Notes: generated by a model not told the origin, from the letters alone. A DNA stretch of 64,000 nt from Schistosoma haematobium (GCF_000699445.3 NC_067201.1:23947033-24011032), one strand, 5' to 3'; numbered from the stretch's first letter, positions 1 to 12,183 are shown. Numbers and translations: made by a program.

Positions 1-59
1 GACTGACAATTATCCTGACGTTTTTTTCCTGAGAAAAGGTTAATAATGATGTCATCAAG

Positions 60-420
60 AGGTGTTTCCTGGAGTTCTATTGAGAAGTAGTGACCAGTGC
101 AGTCCAACCGGGTATTTTGTGAGATAGTAACTCATTGATGACAATGGTGGATATGTTGCTAAATTCGTGGATTAGTTGAAGTTAGATACTAACAACTCTG
201 GATGTTGGCTCAATGGTCTAGATTTTAAGCGCTTGAGCGCGGCACCAATAGATCCTGGGTTGGAATCTTGCGATGCAGGATCATGGATGTGCACTGCTGA
301 AGTGCTCCGCAGTTGGACGAAACGGTCGTCCAGTACTTCCAGGTTTTCCATGGTGGTCTAGCTTCAATTAACTCATGATCTGAACTATTGAAATTAGTAT
401 AATATCCACAAAACACCTGA
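60..420 (+). repeat. Beta tRNA-like/hammerhead repeat, decayed
   Basis: Nearly full beta unit: 5' part, tRNA-like segment (about 205-275, with a B-box-like stretch near 257), hammerhead remnant (about 291-343) and 3' part ending in the ACTATTGAAAT motif. The ribozyme core reads CTGAAGT instead of CTGANGA, so it is probably inactive. Confidence 0.75.
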
Positions 421-1079
421 TATTAATGATCAAACTATTAAAGTATTTTGAAATGAAGTTTATTTTCAGGTCTTCATTGTTGGGGTAAATAACATCAAAC
501 TGCAAAAAATTACGTTAACACATTTTAGCTACTTATAAGTAGCTAATCCTTCGTCATGAATAGTAGCTAAAGTAAATGAGTAATTAGTGGAATATCAGAG
601 AACTAGAATTAGAGTCAACTGCACCTCTTCAAGTAAATAAAATCCAATTGGATAAGCAATTGATGTTCACTCCAGAACTTAAGTTCGTTGCCGTTTATTT
701 CAAACGACATCGTGCTATTCTCTTAACAACCGAGTTTAAATAACTACCCACTTCCTAATATTGTTTAGGATTCCAGTTGATCAGTCTCTTGTTGGCATGT
801 GTGTATCCTGTACGGATTGCCTCGATTTTACTATATAATCACAAGCATTATAGACAGGGCTAGATTGTGGTTAGAAATGGGCGCCCCAAATGGGGCGAAA
901 TTAGCATCCTGGATTCCCTAAAAATTAGGTCTTTCAACTAGCCATAAATGATTTATTGCATATTATTTCTATTTGGCTTCCATGATGTTTGTAAACATAG
1001 ATTTCGAAAATTCAACACAATGAAGTTTTATGACGTTAGGCTGAAAATAGTGTAATAAGTTCATGACGATAATAGATGA
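421..1079. other. AT-rich gap with a hammerhead-like relic
   Basis: No gene is seen. At about 870-920 a GCCCC-AAAT-GGGGC hairpin followed by GAAA and then GCATCCTGGATTCC looks like the 3' half of an alpha-class hammerhead; the CTGATGA half is missing. The remainder is unassigned AT-rich DNA. Confidence 0.4.
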
Positions 1080-1395
1080 CTGGCTTCAAGAGGTATATCC
1101 TGGGGTTCTAGTGAGAAGCAGGTCTGTTGTGAGATAGTAACTCACTGATGACAATGGAGGATGTGTCAGTCGATTTCGTAAATTGGTTGAGGTTAGACAA
1201 TAATACAGTTGACTGCCGGCCAGCCCAGTGGTCTAGAGTCTAGGTGTTCGCTCACGAGACTAATAGATCCTGGGTTCGAATCTCGAGAAGCGGGACAGTG
1301 GGTGCACAGTGCTGAGAAGTCCTACAATAAGAAGAAACGCCATTTAGTGTCTCCAGGTTTTCCACGGTGTTTTAGTTTCAACTGACTTATGATCT
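1080..1395 (+). repeat. Beta repeat, decayed
   Basis: It keeps a clear Pol III B box (GGGTTCGAATCTC near 1273-1285) preceded by an A-box-like CCAGTGGTCTAG. The hammerhead core is CTGAGAA (G8 changed to A), so cleavage is unlikely. Confidence 0.75.
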
Positions 1396-1631
1396 AAACT
1401 ATCGAAAAGCAAAAAGGCGGTAAATTTTTTCGCAAATCATGTTCTACACAGTAACTAACATTAGAACGAGTTGTCTTCCTGTATCATTTATTCATATGCA
1501 ATGATTGGTCAAAATGGTTCTGTTATATATAGGTGATGAAGAAGTAAATAGTAACCGTTAGGATCTATTTGTGGACTTTTATTTTATATATACTTATTAT
1601 ACAACTATTTATAATTTATTTATTTATTTGG

Positions 1632-2133
1632 ACACATTAATATTGGTACAAGGAGGCACCGAATACATATGCACCACACATATCATTCGATTTGTGTGTG
1701 GGCTATGGTACTGCCCAAGTCCCCAAACCCAAGCACACCACTTTCTCAAGTGGCTACACTCAAAGCCTTCGATCTAAAGGTGTGATCCACAAAGCAGTGG
1801 AGCAACGTCAGGAGATACAGTCCGATGGTAGTTGGTACCCAAAAATTGATTCATACTCCATTTGTTCCCTCATGATCCTGTACTACATGTGCACCATTGA
1901 TTTGGAATGAGAGTTTTTCAACTTCCGCATGTGAACTCTCCGTATCCACTAATTCAGTTAAAGCGTTGGACATTCGGTTTTCGTCCCCTCAATTTCGTAA
2001 ACAACACCCCCGCCTCGAGAAAGCAGTGAGTAGGACTCCCTTGGTAGTGGTTGCATACGCGTGGTTATATGAGAGCATTTGGATAGGGAGAGCGAACTTT
2101 CCCCACCCTCGGCTGTACCAGAGCATTTAGGGG
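1632..2133 (+). repeat. R3 repeat, copy 1 (inverted partner at 3560-4075)
   Basis: Unclassified repeat of about 0.5 kb starting ACACATTAATATTGGTACA. The first 350 bases are almost identical to the reverse complement of 3710-4073: a stretch of 72 codons at 1692-1910 translates identically from 4014-3796. After about 1985 the similarity drops sharply. Confidence 0.7.
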
Positions 2134-2736
2134 CTATAACTATTACGTAACTATGTTACATGTATATTCATATTTCTCTTATCATAAGCTTCCATTTGAT
2201 TGATTGACTATTATGATACGATTTACCATTCTTAACTTATTCATAATTCATTAGTAACAGTCTCTTACAATCACAGCCACTTTTGATTTGATCTTGTATA
2301 ATTGTCATTTTCTATTTTGCTTAAATATAAACTTCATATATTTGAAATGTATGATTCTTATAGCAAAGGCTCAACTAAGTGTTCTGGACTCAATTGACTT
2401 GATTAAACAAGAAGTTACTCATCTTGAAAGATCAATAAGAGCTCAGAGTTGAATCTAGTCTGCTCATATTGGTTTATTATATAATATTTAGTCTGTTCAA
2501 TCAATCATTGTGTTATAATTAACAATCTTATCACATGCTATTTCAATAGGTCATAAGAATATAACAGATTCTTTTCATGATCAACTCTGAGTAATTATTA
2601 ACTTAGAAATAGGTATCTTCTATAGAATCATTCATAGATGGTTTACTATATAGTTCTACATTTGAAACTTCATGCCAATAAAGACTTTTCAAGAATGTGA
2701 TTTTATTGATGTTCTTGCAATACATAACTTTATGAA

Positions 2737-2769
<33 letters not shown>

Positions 2770-3002
2770 CCGAGAGAGAGAGGGAGGAGAGAGAGACCAG
2801 TTCATAATGCAAGTTAGAACTGGTAATAAGTAAAGAATATAAATAAATATAGTCTATTCACTATGGTAACTAGTTAATTAATTAAAGTAGACTGGTTATT
2901 TGGTTAAATAAATAAGTTGCCAAGATACTGAAGATTGTAATTTCAATGTATTTTAATTACTTAACAATATGATAAATATTTCAAAAGCCTAATGAATTAT
3001 TA
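2134..3002. other. Unassigned AT-rich DNA with a microsatellite
   Basis: No gene is seen. An (AC)n/(AG)n microsatellite occupies about 2736-2796. A short stretch near 2365-2455 resembles the start of repeat R4. Confidence 0.5.
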
Positions 3003-3458
3003 ATTGCCTACAATCCTAACTGGTGTTGGGGATGGTTGGAAGAAAGTTAGGGGCGGCCAAACCAAAACGTGGCATCAGTGCTTGACGACACTAACCTCTA
3101 GTCTGAGCCATGTTGGTAGATGCAGACTACTTGGTTGGGGTACGCGTGACTTTCGCAGCCGATGGTTGGAGACTCTTGGTGACATGGCTCAGAATCGATC
3201 ACAATGGCGTCGGTGTATATACTCTCTGTCTTCCCTTAAACTATGAGATTAAAATTGCTTCATATCTTTCTTTCCACGAACTAATTCTTTCTTCCTGTAC
3301 GATATCCTTATACACAATCTTTCTTCTATATATTACTACCACTGAAGTAATTAATTCTATCAATTTAATGTTCATCTTGTTGTGTTAATGAGGTATGCCA
3401 ACTTGATCCGATGCATATATGTACCTGGTCCTACGTTGTAGCTGACTGACTGACTGAC
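3003..3458 (+). mobile_element. RTE-2 LINE, 3' end with (TGAC)n tail
   Basis: The open frame at 3004-3246 encodes the C-terminal tail of a reverse transcriptase (motifs GQTKTWHQ, SHVGRCRL, MAQNRSQWRR). About 200 bases of 3' UTR follow, then a (TGAC)n tail at 3442-3458. It is 5'-truncated, as expected for a LINE inserted by target-primed reverse transcription. The same tail and peptide recur at 9545-9990 and 21740-22170. Confidence 0.8.
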
Positions 3459-3559
3459 AATGAATTTATTATGGTTAATTGTTATTCATTATAGATGATT
3501 GTATACTCTTATCAATCAATGTTGTGATGAATGTCAAGATTGTAACTTGTTACCTATTG

Positions 3560-4075
3560 TAGTTAGTTGCCCCCCTCCCAATGCTCTAGTACGGTCGAGA
3601 GTGGGGAGAGTCCTCTCTCCCTCTACAAATGCTCTCATATGACCATGCGTATACAACCAATGTCAGAGAAGTCCAACTCACTACTTCTCGAAACATGGGT
3701 GTTGCTTATGAAATTGACAAGACGAAAACCGAATGTCCAACGCTTTAACTGAATTAGTGGATACGGAGAGACCACATGCGGAAGTTGAAAAACTCTCATT
3801 CCAAATCAATGGTGCACATGTAGTACAGGATCATGAGGGAACAAATGGAGTATGAATCAATTTTTGGGTACCAACTACCATCGGACTGTATCTCCTGACG
3901 TTGCTCCACTGCTTTGTGGATCACACCTTTAGATCGAAGGCTTTGAGTGTAGCCACTTGAGAAAGTGGTGTGCTTGGGTTTGGGGACTTGGGCAGTACCA
4001 TAGCCCACACACAAATCGAATGATATGTGTGGTGCATATGTATTCGGTGCCTCCTTGTATCAATATTAATGTGTT
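3560..4075 (-). repeat. R3 repeat, copy 2 (inverted)
   Basis: Reverse-complement partner of 1632-2133, 1.4 kb away. The 3710-4073 part is near-identical to the partner; the 3560-3705 part has diverged. Confidence 0.7.
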
Positions 4076-5630
4076 AAAATGAATAAATTGTGGTTAGTTA
4101 CATCGGAATTATGAATTAAGGTTAAGAGTTCACATGCGAGACCGAAGGTTCTGGGCACCATTACCGCATATGAGTTTGTGGATGTACACTGCTGAAGAGT
4201 CCCACACGAAGATGAAACGGCTGTTAAGTGCTTACAAGTTTTTAATGATTGTCTAACTTAGATTAGTATCTAATTAGTTATTGAGTCATATAAATGACTT
4301 TTGTGGTTCTTAAGAATTTCAGAAATATCAACTCTGAGAAGAAAGTATATCCGATAGTTGAAGCTGAAATAGGAAGAAGCCTTTTATCCTAAATTCTACA
4401 TTGAGTCATTGTTCAAATCAATAACATTCTGAGATCTATTTATAGTGACCAGATATTCACATAGTCTAGTTGATATCATGAGGCAAACCAGGCAAATTAC
4501 ATGGTACATGAAATTGTAGTCAATAATCGCTTCTTATATTAATGCTACCTGGGTTGATTCAAATACAAATAGAAAGTTTTAAATAACTATTAACATCGTT
4601 GGATACCGGTTTAGTGGTCTGGAGATTAAATATTAGCGTATGAGACTGAAGGTCTCTTGTTCGAATCCAGAGGGCGGGATCGTGAACACTCACTACTGAG
4701 GGGTCACATACTAGGACGAAACGGTCAAAGTGCAGACGACCAATATCAGAGCAATGAATTTAGATGTATTAGCAATTAGCCAAAATACGTAAATACAGAA
4801 TGAGTGAGTTGAATTTTTATAAAAAGTGTTTAAATCACCGACAACCAATAAGCGGATAGATGAAAAACACATACATATATAGCAGTTGAATTCACGAGTC
4901 AGTCTAAGCTAGATCACTATTGAAAACCTGAAAGGATTGAACGATCGTTTCGTTTTAGTATGGCACTCCTCAGAAGTACACGTCCACGATTATGCAATCA
5001 CATGCGAGAACGAAGATCTTGGGTTCGAATCCCACATGGGGGTCATGAACGCTCACTGCTGTTTACGTGTGAAGGAATAGCCTAGTGATGAACCAGTTGA
5101 AATAGACACACAGAACTTTAAAGTTTCCTTCAATTTTGACCTTAAACACTGAATCCTTGGAAAAAACAAGCCTTGACTCCATGTCAGCTCATGATGAGAA
5201 CTCTAATCTTAAATATCTTATCCCTACTTTAAATACTTAACCCCGAATAGCAATCGATTCACTGTTGTTCCAATCTCATCTGTAAACTATACTGTCCTCG
5301 ATCATTGTTTGATAAAACTAAATTACATTGTTAAGCCAAACAAATTCGGGATGGGAAATTTCAGAATTTTCTTAACAATTCTACCCCCCCCTTACAAATT
5401 GCCAGCAGTAATTTGAGTAATAAGGAAAGAGATATGACAGTTAAAATGTGTTAGATAGATGACCAATTCTATATTCTTCACTAATAGCAAGTGTATAATC
5501 AGTCAGAAGTAGGGATTCTATCAAGATATCTGATTGCTTACCACTCTGTTACCCACAACATGAAAAGATACTATTTTTGAAGTATCTAGGATGAGAACTA
5601 GTTTAAGTGAAGTCCTAACGATTCGAGTGT
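4076..5630. other. Cluster of decayed beta fragments
   Basis: Beta remnants lie at about 4115-4255 (+; CTGAAGA and GAAA kept, stem II decayed), 4600-4740 (+; truncated) and 4905-5050 (a minus-strand piece fused to a plus-strand piece). The rest is unassigned. Confidence 0.55.
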
Positions 5631-5639
5631 GTAATATTA

Positions 5640-5825
5640 AAGGCGAAGGGTTAACTGGAAAACCTGGGAACACTGAATGGCCGTTTCGTCCTAGTATGAG
5701 ACAGTGAGCATTCACGATCCCGTCCCGCATGGTTCGAACCCAGGACCCATCAATCTCACGCGCGTACGCTTAACCTCTAGACCACTGAACCCATGTTCAA
5801 CGGTGTTAATGTTTAACTTTCAGTA
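5640..5825 (-). repeat. Beta repeat, partial
   Basis: Minus-strand beta unit with helix III (ACGGCCAT), GAAA and a tRNA-like B box (GGTTCGAACC near 5732). The CTGAGGA half of the ribozyme core is deleted. Confidence 0.7.
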
Positions 5826-6229
5826 GTGTTCCAGTTGACTTGTCTTCTCTCTCATGCTTGTCAGCCAATTAGGTGATAGAATAGTATTTTCCTCTCTACC
5901 CCAAACAGTTGGTCTCACTTCGAACTCACACAAACTAGCCTCAAGTTTAAGCCAGTTAGCCTATCCCGTCAAGGTCTTAATCTAGATTTAAAGTAGTTAT
6001 CCACAGCGTAGAAGTGTGTAAACAGAGCGAGAGCGTAACATCTTCAAATTTTACAGTCCGTTGTAGAAATCCACATGTGAAGTTAAGATGTATTATCATT
6101 AGAGATAACCTTTTCTTAATTGTCACTTTATAATGGAAAAACAGGGTCGCTGGAGATTCTGGTTATTCAAGAAAAACATCTCAAATATTATCAGTATAGG
6201 GTTGTGGAGATTATTAAATTCTTGATTGA
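5826..6229. other. R-type repeat remnants, no gene
   Basis: About 5835-5960 resembles the 3' part of the Gypsy LTR found at 51310-51500 (for example ACTTGTCTTCT then CTCATGCTTG and CAAGTTTAAGCCAGTTAGCCTA), so this is a diverged LTR fragment. Nothing else is recognised. Confidence 0.5.
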
Positions 6230-6415
6230 GATCATGGACTGATTGATGTTAGACCACTATTGAAAATCTGAAAGCACTGGACGGCCGTTTCGTCCTATTG
6301 TGAGGCTCCTCAGCAGTGCGTGAGATTCGAACACAAGACATATCAGTCTCGCGCGCGAACGCCTAACCTCTAGACCACTGAGCTGGATGGCATCCAATGG
6401 TGTCAGAATATATTA
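6230..6415 (-). repeat. Beta repeat with near-intact ribozyme
   Basis: Minus-strand beta unit starting ATTGATGTTAGACCACTATTG; the tRNA-like half carries the reverse complement of CTCAGTGGTCTAGAGG. The ribozyme is listed separately. Confidence 0.75.
6274..6319 (-). ncRNA. Beta-class hammerhead ribozyme, near-intact
   Basis: Read on the minus strand: stem I GCACTG/CAGTGC is perfect, core CTGAGGA and GAAA are present, helix III is ACGGCCGT and the cleavage triplet is GTC. Stem II has one mismatch (GCCT against GGAC). Activity is inferred from sequence only. Confidence 0.7.
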
Positions 6416-6837
6416 CACAATACTTTGTCTCGGTTACATAATATACCTAGACATCAATGTAGAATATATTATAATCGATTTATAATTGTCGTCTTGGTAA
6501 TTGATAGTTTCAATAGAATAGTAGTAACTAATCTTTTTCTCCCCCCCCCAGAAATGTCCATTTTCTAGTTCATTCACACTAAAAAAAAAATCTATGTATC
6601 ATGGAATTCTCATTGGTTATTTATATCCTGTTTGTCTATACAATCAAATTCAAGGATAAACATCAACAATTTATTTTCAATGAACACAACTACAATGTTC
6701 AAGATTCAATTTAACTTAAATGAATAAAAAGTAACCGACATTTTGAAGTGTTTAATAAATGTGTGATATTTGACAGTTTTAAGCATTTTCATTTTCTTTG
6801 TTCATTTAGTATATCATTGTTGTACGTAAGAAAACAA

Positions 6838-7776
6838 TGGATAAGACAGGCCGGTGTCAGGAAAGGTTGCTTACTCTCACTCTTTCTCTTTCTTCGGGTG
6901 ATCGAATAGATTATGAAGAAGTCAACATCTGGGGGGGGGGAAGCATGGGATATAGTGAACAGTTAGGATGCAGCCGAACGATCTAGACTTCGCAGATAAT
7001 ATGGCTCTTCTATCACACACGCAACAACAAATACAGGAGAAAACGAACAGTGTAGCAGCAGACTCAGAAGCAGTAGGTCTCAACATCAACAAAGAGAAAA
7101 GCAAGATTCTCCAATACAACACAACATACACCAACCCAATCAAAATTGACCGAGAAGATTTGGAAGATGTAAAGTCCTTTACATATCTGCGCAGTATCAC
7201 GGGGAGATTTGATGTAGATGTAAAGGCGCGGATGGGCAAAGCAAGAACAGTATATTTACAACTGAAGAACATTTGGAACTCAAAACAACTATCTGTCAAC
7301 CAACACCAGAGTCAGGATTTTTAATACAAATGTCGAGACAGTTTTGCTGTTTGTGGCGGAAACGTGGACAACTACGAAAACCATCATCCAGAAGATATAA
7401 GTGTTTATTAACAGTTATCTACGCAAAATACTTCGGATTTGTTGGCCAGACACTATTAGCAACAACCAACTGTGGGAAAGAACAAGTGAGATCCCAGCGG
7501 AGGAAGAAATTAGGAAGAAGCGCTGGAAGTGGATAGGACACATATTGAGGAAAGCACCCAATTGTGTCATAAGGCAAGCCCTCACATGGAATCCTAAAGA
7601 CCAAAGGAGGATAGGAAGACCAAAGAACACATTACGCCGGGAAATGGAGATAGACATAAGTAAAATGAAGAAAAATTGGATAGAACTAGAAAATAAGGCG
7701 CAGGACAGACTGGGTTGGAGAATGCTGATCGCAGCCTATGCTCCATCGAGAGTAACGGGTGTAATTAAGTAAGTAA
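6838..7776 (+). pseudogene. RTE-1 LINE reverse transcriptase, 5'-truncated and broken
   Basis: The 3' third of an RTE-like LINE. The segment begins in the RT palm (GVR-GCLLS region), then 6968-7324 encodes the DFADNMALLS form of the F-x-DD box and the downstream thumb region, and 7401-7772 encodes the C-terminal tail ([15 protein letters not shown], QALTWNP). These lie in different frames, so at least one frameshift separates them. The copy ends in a GTAA-type tail near 7765-7778. It resembles the near-complete element at 31090-34307 but is clearly diverged (FADN replaces FSDD), so it is an older insertion or another subfamily. It cannot make a functional polymerase. Confidence 0.85.
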
Positions 7777-7930
7777 GTGTATGCAGCATTGACACACTAA
7801 ATGAATAGAAAACTACTCGACCATGATAGATATCACACTTATATTGACTAAAGTTGGTTGTTCACACACACACAAACAAACAATCAATTTTCAAATAACA
7901 TTCTATACGATAATTTTTTTTTCTACTAAC

Positions 7931-8064
7931 CTGCACCCTTCATAGCTCGATGTAATCGTTCAGCATCAGCGGATGCTGAAAAACCAGTTGTTGGTTTAAT
8001 TGTCGGTGTGTAATGTTTACCATGTGGATCAAATGCATGAATTAATGAACGTGTTATTCCAAAT
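7931..8064 (-). CDS. Annexin gene 2, exon covering N-terminus and start of repeat 1
   Basis: On the minus strand this exon is bounded by a TATAG acceptor (after 8064) and a GTTAG donor (before 7931). It encodes 44 full codons, with FDPHGKHYTPT followed by DAERLHRAMKGAG. The last part is the helix A and GxG calcium-loop start of annexin repeat 1. The exon ends in phase 1, exactly the phase in which annexin gene 1 exon 48262-48356 begins, so the two genes share exon structure. It lies downstream of the gene 1 stop codon, so it belongs to a second annexin whose remaining exons would be left of the window. Annexins bind acidic membranes in a calcium-dependent way; several schistosome annexins are known in the tegument. 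The upstream exon was not found. Confidence 0.85.
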
Positions 8065-8114
8065 CTATAAAAATAATAATAACAATAATAATAACATTAT
8101 TGTTGTATTAAGAA

Positions 8115-8300
8115 AATAAGTTTGACTAAGTGGATAATGTAATGTTATTTGAAGCGAATGGTTCTAGGTCTGAGTCCCGTAGTGAATATCAACTCTGACA
8201 TGCAGGTACATCCAGCTGATGAGCCTTAGATGGGACGAAACGCGCGAACTAGATTCCATCTTTATTTGAGAGTCATTGTTTAATCATTTGAATCAGCTGA
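8115..8300 (+). repeat. Alpha (SM-alpha-like) fragment, ribozyme broken
   Basis: Contains the Pol III-like segment, then TACATCCAG, core CTGATGA, GAAA and helix III ACGCGCG. The expected GTC at the cleavage site reads GAA, so self-cleavage should be lost. Confidence 0.75.
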
Positions 8301-8734
8301 TGTCAGTCGGTTATGAAGAACATTTTTAATTACCCTCCCTCAAAGATTATTAAAACACAACTATTCGGTATCTTGATTGGTAATAATAGGGTGATGTAAA
8401 GGATCACTGATAGCTTTGTAAACCCTGATAGTTACAGTAAGATATTGTACTTGTTAGAGTTCAAGTATTTATGATAAGTAATCTACTGACCATCATGCTA
8501 CATCGTGCAGTAACGGAAGTAGGAGTCATTTTCGTTGAGTTATCGTGTTTGTCAGAGGAGAGTTTTAATTGCAGAGCACATTCATGTATGAGATATTTGG
8601 ATCATTACTGAGAAAGACTCTTAAGCGACAATTAAATAGCTGTACAGTATCAATCAGTAACATAACTTAACATCATGATGAAATGATCTTCAAATATTGC
8701 TTAACAAAACGAGGTGTACCATTTCACTATTATA
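8301..8734. other. Unassigned DNA
   Basis: No gene, RNA or recognised repeat is seen in this stretch. Confidence 0.4.
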
Positions 8735-8965
8735 CAACAATTTAATAGTTAAGATCATGAGTCAATTGAAGCTAAACCACCATGGAAAACCTGAAAGCAC
8801 TGGATGGCCGTTTCGTCCTATTGTGGGACTCCTCAGAAGTGCGCATCTACGACCTCGTACTGCAAGATTCGAACCCAGGACCTATTGGTCTCGCACACGA
8901 ATGCTTAACTTCTAAATCACTGAATCCATATCCAACGGTGTTAATGTCTAACTTCAACCAATCCA
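8735..8965 (-). repeat. Beta repeat
   Basis: Minus-strand beta unit: 3' arm (AGTCAATTGAAGCTA), hammerhead, then tRNA-like half with GATTCGAACCCAGGACC near 8867. Confidence 0.8.
8797..8842 (-). ncRNA. Beta-class hammerhead, near-intact
   Basis: Core CTGAGGA and GAAA present, stem II GTCC/GGAC perfect. Helix III reads ACGGCCAT (one mismatch), the cleavage triplet is ATC, and the stem I pair next to the core is mismatched. Confidence 0.6.
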
Positions 8966-9544
8966 TGAAATTCTTAACAGCATATATTAAAAATGTTTTT
9001 AAAAACTTACCCAGAAACAGTGGCCATTTAATAAGTCGGCAGATTGAACTACAATTTGACAGTCGATTATTATAAGTTGCCTGAAGTAAATAAAAAGGTT
9101 TTAGTGAAAATGTGAAGTTACAGTATCCATAGGCAAAACACAACAACAACAACTACTACTGCAGCTGATCAAATAGAGTTCTGAAGGATAAGATACATGT
9201 TTGTGAATCTGGTTATCAGTGTTCATTGTTTATGTTGTATTATGCATTCTCTCGTAATATTCTATTCGGTTAGTGGGGTGATTATTGCATTTAGGAATAT
9301 ACTTTTCGTTGAGGACTTCATTTCAAGCTGTTATTTTCAATTTATTGTTCTTTACTTTGAGTGTTAAGATGCATGACAGTGATGAGTTGATGTCTGACGA
9401 AATCTTTGCACGGATTCAGGAAACTCGTTTGGCTTTTGCCAAATTACGTCACCTATGGTGAAGGCGAGATTTCCGTCTATCAACAAAAGGATGAGTATAC
9501 TGTGTAGTAGTTTTGGTTTATTCTAATTTAAGGCTATAAAACCT

Positions 9545-9990
9545 GGCCATTAAGAGTGGAGTATACTCGTAAGCCACCAGTAATTGATCACAGATGTCTT
9601 ATAAATATTACTCGCATCTGCTGGGATCACCTGGTAAGTAATAGTGAGGTTAGACACAGGGTATTCGGGAATGATGGTAAATCACTTGATGAGGTTGTGA
9701 ATCTTCATCGACTGAGATGGTTGGGCCACGTGTTGCATATGTCTGAACACCGATTACCACCACGCGCAATGCTCACTAGTGTTGGGTTAGGGGTCGGAAG
9801 AAAATTAGGGGTGGCCAAACTAAAACGCGGCATCAGTGCTTGAAGTCACTAACTTCTCATCTGAGTCATGTTGGTAGATGCAGACTACTTGGTTGGGGTC
9901 CGCGTGACCATCGTAACTAATGTTTGGAGACTGTAGGCGATATGGCTGAGAATCGATCACAATAGCGTCGGTGCATACACTCTTTGTTTC
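9545..9990 (+). mobile_element. RTE-2 LINE, 3' fragment
   Basis: 9556-9843 encodes the C-terminal region of a LINE reverse transcriptase (DHRCLINI, WDHLVSN, RLRWLGHVL, HRLPPRAM). A shift near 9840 puts the following SHVGRC/MAENRSQ region in another frame. Plus strand, 5'-truncated, non-functional. Confidence 0.8.
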
Positions 9991-10340
9991 GGGGAATTTT
10001 CGCAGATTGTATCATTTTCTTAGTTAAAATCACCAAGTGATGTCATCTAGACTATCGAGTCCTCAACGATCCTCCAGCTAAAATCACTTCATGATTTAAT
10101 TTATGAAAAGTCTACAATCTGAGCGAATTCCCACATAATAATCATGTTTTCATTAATGATGAGCCTCGACGTGCAACTTGTGGAGTTCTACTAAGAAGCC
10201 ATGACCAATAGAGTTCGACCATATCAAGTGTGACGAAGTTAGTTATTTACTAAAGACACTGGTCGTACAACATCGTGAACTGACTGACATAGAATTTCTG
10301 CACTACTGGATTCTGGCTCAGTGGTCTGGAGGTCACACAA

Positions 10341-10730
10341 ACATCGTTACAAGAAGGCACCAAATAGATATGCGCCACTTAAATCATTCGATTTGTGTGA
10401 TGCTTAGCATGCTGCACGGGTTCCCGAAATGGTTAGTTTTCTGAGAAGGTCACTCATCGAGACTTTGACCTTCAGGTTTAATCTACAAGGCAGTGGAGCA
10501 ATGTAAGCTGATGCACTTTCATAGTAGCCGGTGACCAACAATAGGTTCATACACCGTTTGTTTCCTTAGGATCCTGGATCCCATGTGCACCCTAGGTGGA
10601 TCCTCCGTATCTAGCATCTCGGGTAAAGTGCCAGACATTCACTTTTCGTAACCAACACTTCAGCCGCGAGAACGCAGTAAGTAGAACTTCCCTGTTAGTA
10701 GCTGTATGCTCGTGGTCATGTGATATTTTT
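10341..10730 (+). repeat. R3 repeat, diverged
   Basis: Recognised by TACAAGAAGGCACCAAATA and by the later TGGAGCAATGTAAGCTGATG and CATGTGCACCCTAGGTGGA blocks, which correspond to R3 copy 1. Confidence 0.6.
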
Positions 10731-10829
10731 CTTGTGAAATGTAAATAAAGCTTCAAAATCACAAATTGATATCACTTAAAGAAACACTGAGACGTCATCC
10801 CATTACGCTTAACTACTCGTAAACTCGAT

Positions 10830-11130
10830 GAATTAATGATATTAAAAGATATGGTGAGACTATAATTAATGGACGATCTTTGAGCGACGCTAAACTGACC
10901 TTGAGAATGTTCACCTAATAAGTAGGACTAGATAAACGTTATAAACCAGTGTGAGGAATTTGAATGATGATTTACAGTTGATCAGGAATTAGATTTAGGG
11001 TTTTCATCACGAACTGACATCAGCTAAAATGTCAAAACGCTATTTAGCCGAATGGGTGAGTAATAAATTTCTCGCCGAAATATAATTGGTTCATCCATAA
11101 ATAAAAGTCTTGCCAAAGTTATATATCTAA
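10830..11130 (+). repeat. R6 repeat
   Basis: Unclassified dispersed repeat recognised by GGTTTTCATCACGAACTGACA and the AACGCTATTTAGCC block. Related copies are at 16640-16945, 17390-17550, 27430-27610 and, inverted, 45860-46090. Confidence 0.6.
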
Positions 11131-11286
11131 TCAAGGACCTTCAATGTTCTTAATGAACACTATGCTAATCAGTTCACTAATACTACAGTATTCGTTTTCA
11201 TTTCATACAATGAATGAGGTACTAATTTCGTTCTTATAGATTTTATTAATTTCTATGTTATATTTTCTTATTGAATCGTCAAGTAC

Positions 11287-11575
11287 TGTGAGGATGACCT
11301 CCAGGTGAACATAAGGAAACTCTAAGAAGCACTGAAAGAACCGAAGACATTTCATCCAATCATCTTTTGAAAGAATATTCCAGAATGTCCGATTGGACAA
11401 ATATTAAAAACTACTGTACATAGATTGGATGATTGTAATGATGATTTCATTTTTACTATAAAAAAAACAACTATAAAGATCTGAGAGTTTTGTACCATCT
11501 TTGATACGTTCCCTCACACATTCGTCTTCTGTCTTCTAACTTGAGATTTGAAGGAATCTAAGGTTCGATTACTCA
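11287..11575 (+). repeat. L3 LTR, diverged solo copy
   Basis: Similar to the solo LTR at 35123-35474 (shared blocks: TGTGAnGAnGACC start, ACnTCnCATCCAATCA, TATAAA-like ACTATAAAGAT, CTTCTGTCTTCT). The 3' boundary and target duplication are uncertain. Confidence 0.5.
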
Positions 11576-11764
11576 AGTGTCTGCAATGTCTTTCATTCTA
11601 TTTCATAGTCAGTTTTCTTTCTACACTTACTTTGATACCAATAAAAACGAATTCATTGAATAGATCAATACTTAACAAGAAGATGGATGAACAAACAGCT
11701 TAAAGAATTCTTTATCAAGGTTGTCTAATTGTTCTTTTCAGACTATGATTGAATGTAATAGTTG

Positions 11765-12115
11765 AATTCATGAGTCAATTCAAGCTAGACTAACATAGAA
11801 AACCTGGGAGCACTGGACGACTGTCTTGTCCTAATGTGCGACCCGTCAACAGTGCGCATCTACAATCTTGCCCCACGGGATTCGGATCCAGAACCTATTG
11901 GTCTTGCACGTGAACGCTTAACATCTAGACCACTGACCCGACCGGCATCTAGTGATGTTAATGTCTAACTTCAACCAATTCACGTAATTGCGCCACCGTC
12001 TACCATTGTCTTTAGTGAGTTACTGCCTCACAACAGACGTGATTGAATTCTACTGATCACGGCTTTTCAGTTGAATTGACTCTTGAATTCAACTATTAAA
12101 TTACCATAATATCCA
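11765..12115 (-). repeat. Beta repeat, full length but decayed
   Basis: Minus-strand unit that includes the tRNA-like half and the distal 5' region (TTACTGCCTCACAACAGAC). The ribozyme core is degraded (GAAA reads CAAG). Confidence 0.75.
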
Positions 12116-12183
12116 CAAAACCCCCTCTGAAACATCTAGTTATATTATCAGAAGAGGGTTTTTGTGAGTATTATAGTAATTTC

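Noticed and set aside
1692..1910. Protein-coding gene with an identical copy at 4014-3796
   Set aside because: The identical 72-codon translation comes from the near-identical R3 inverted repeat; other R3 copies do not keep the frame.
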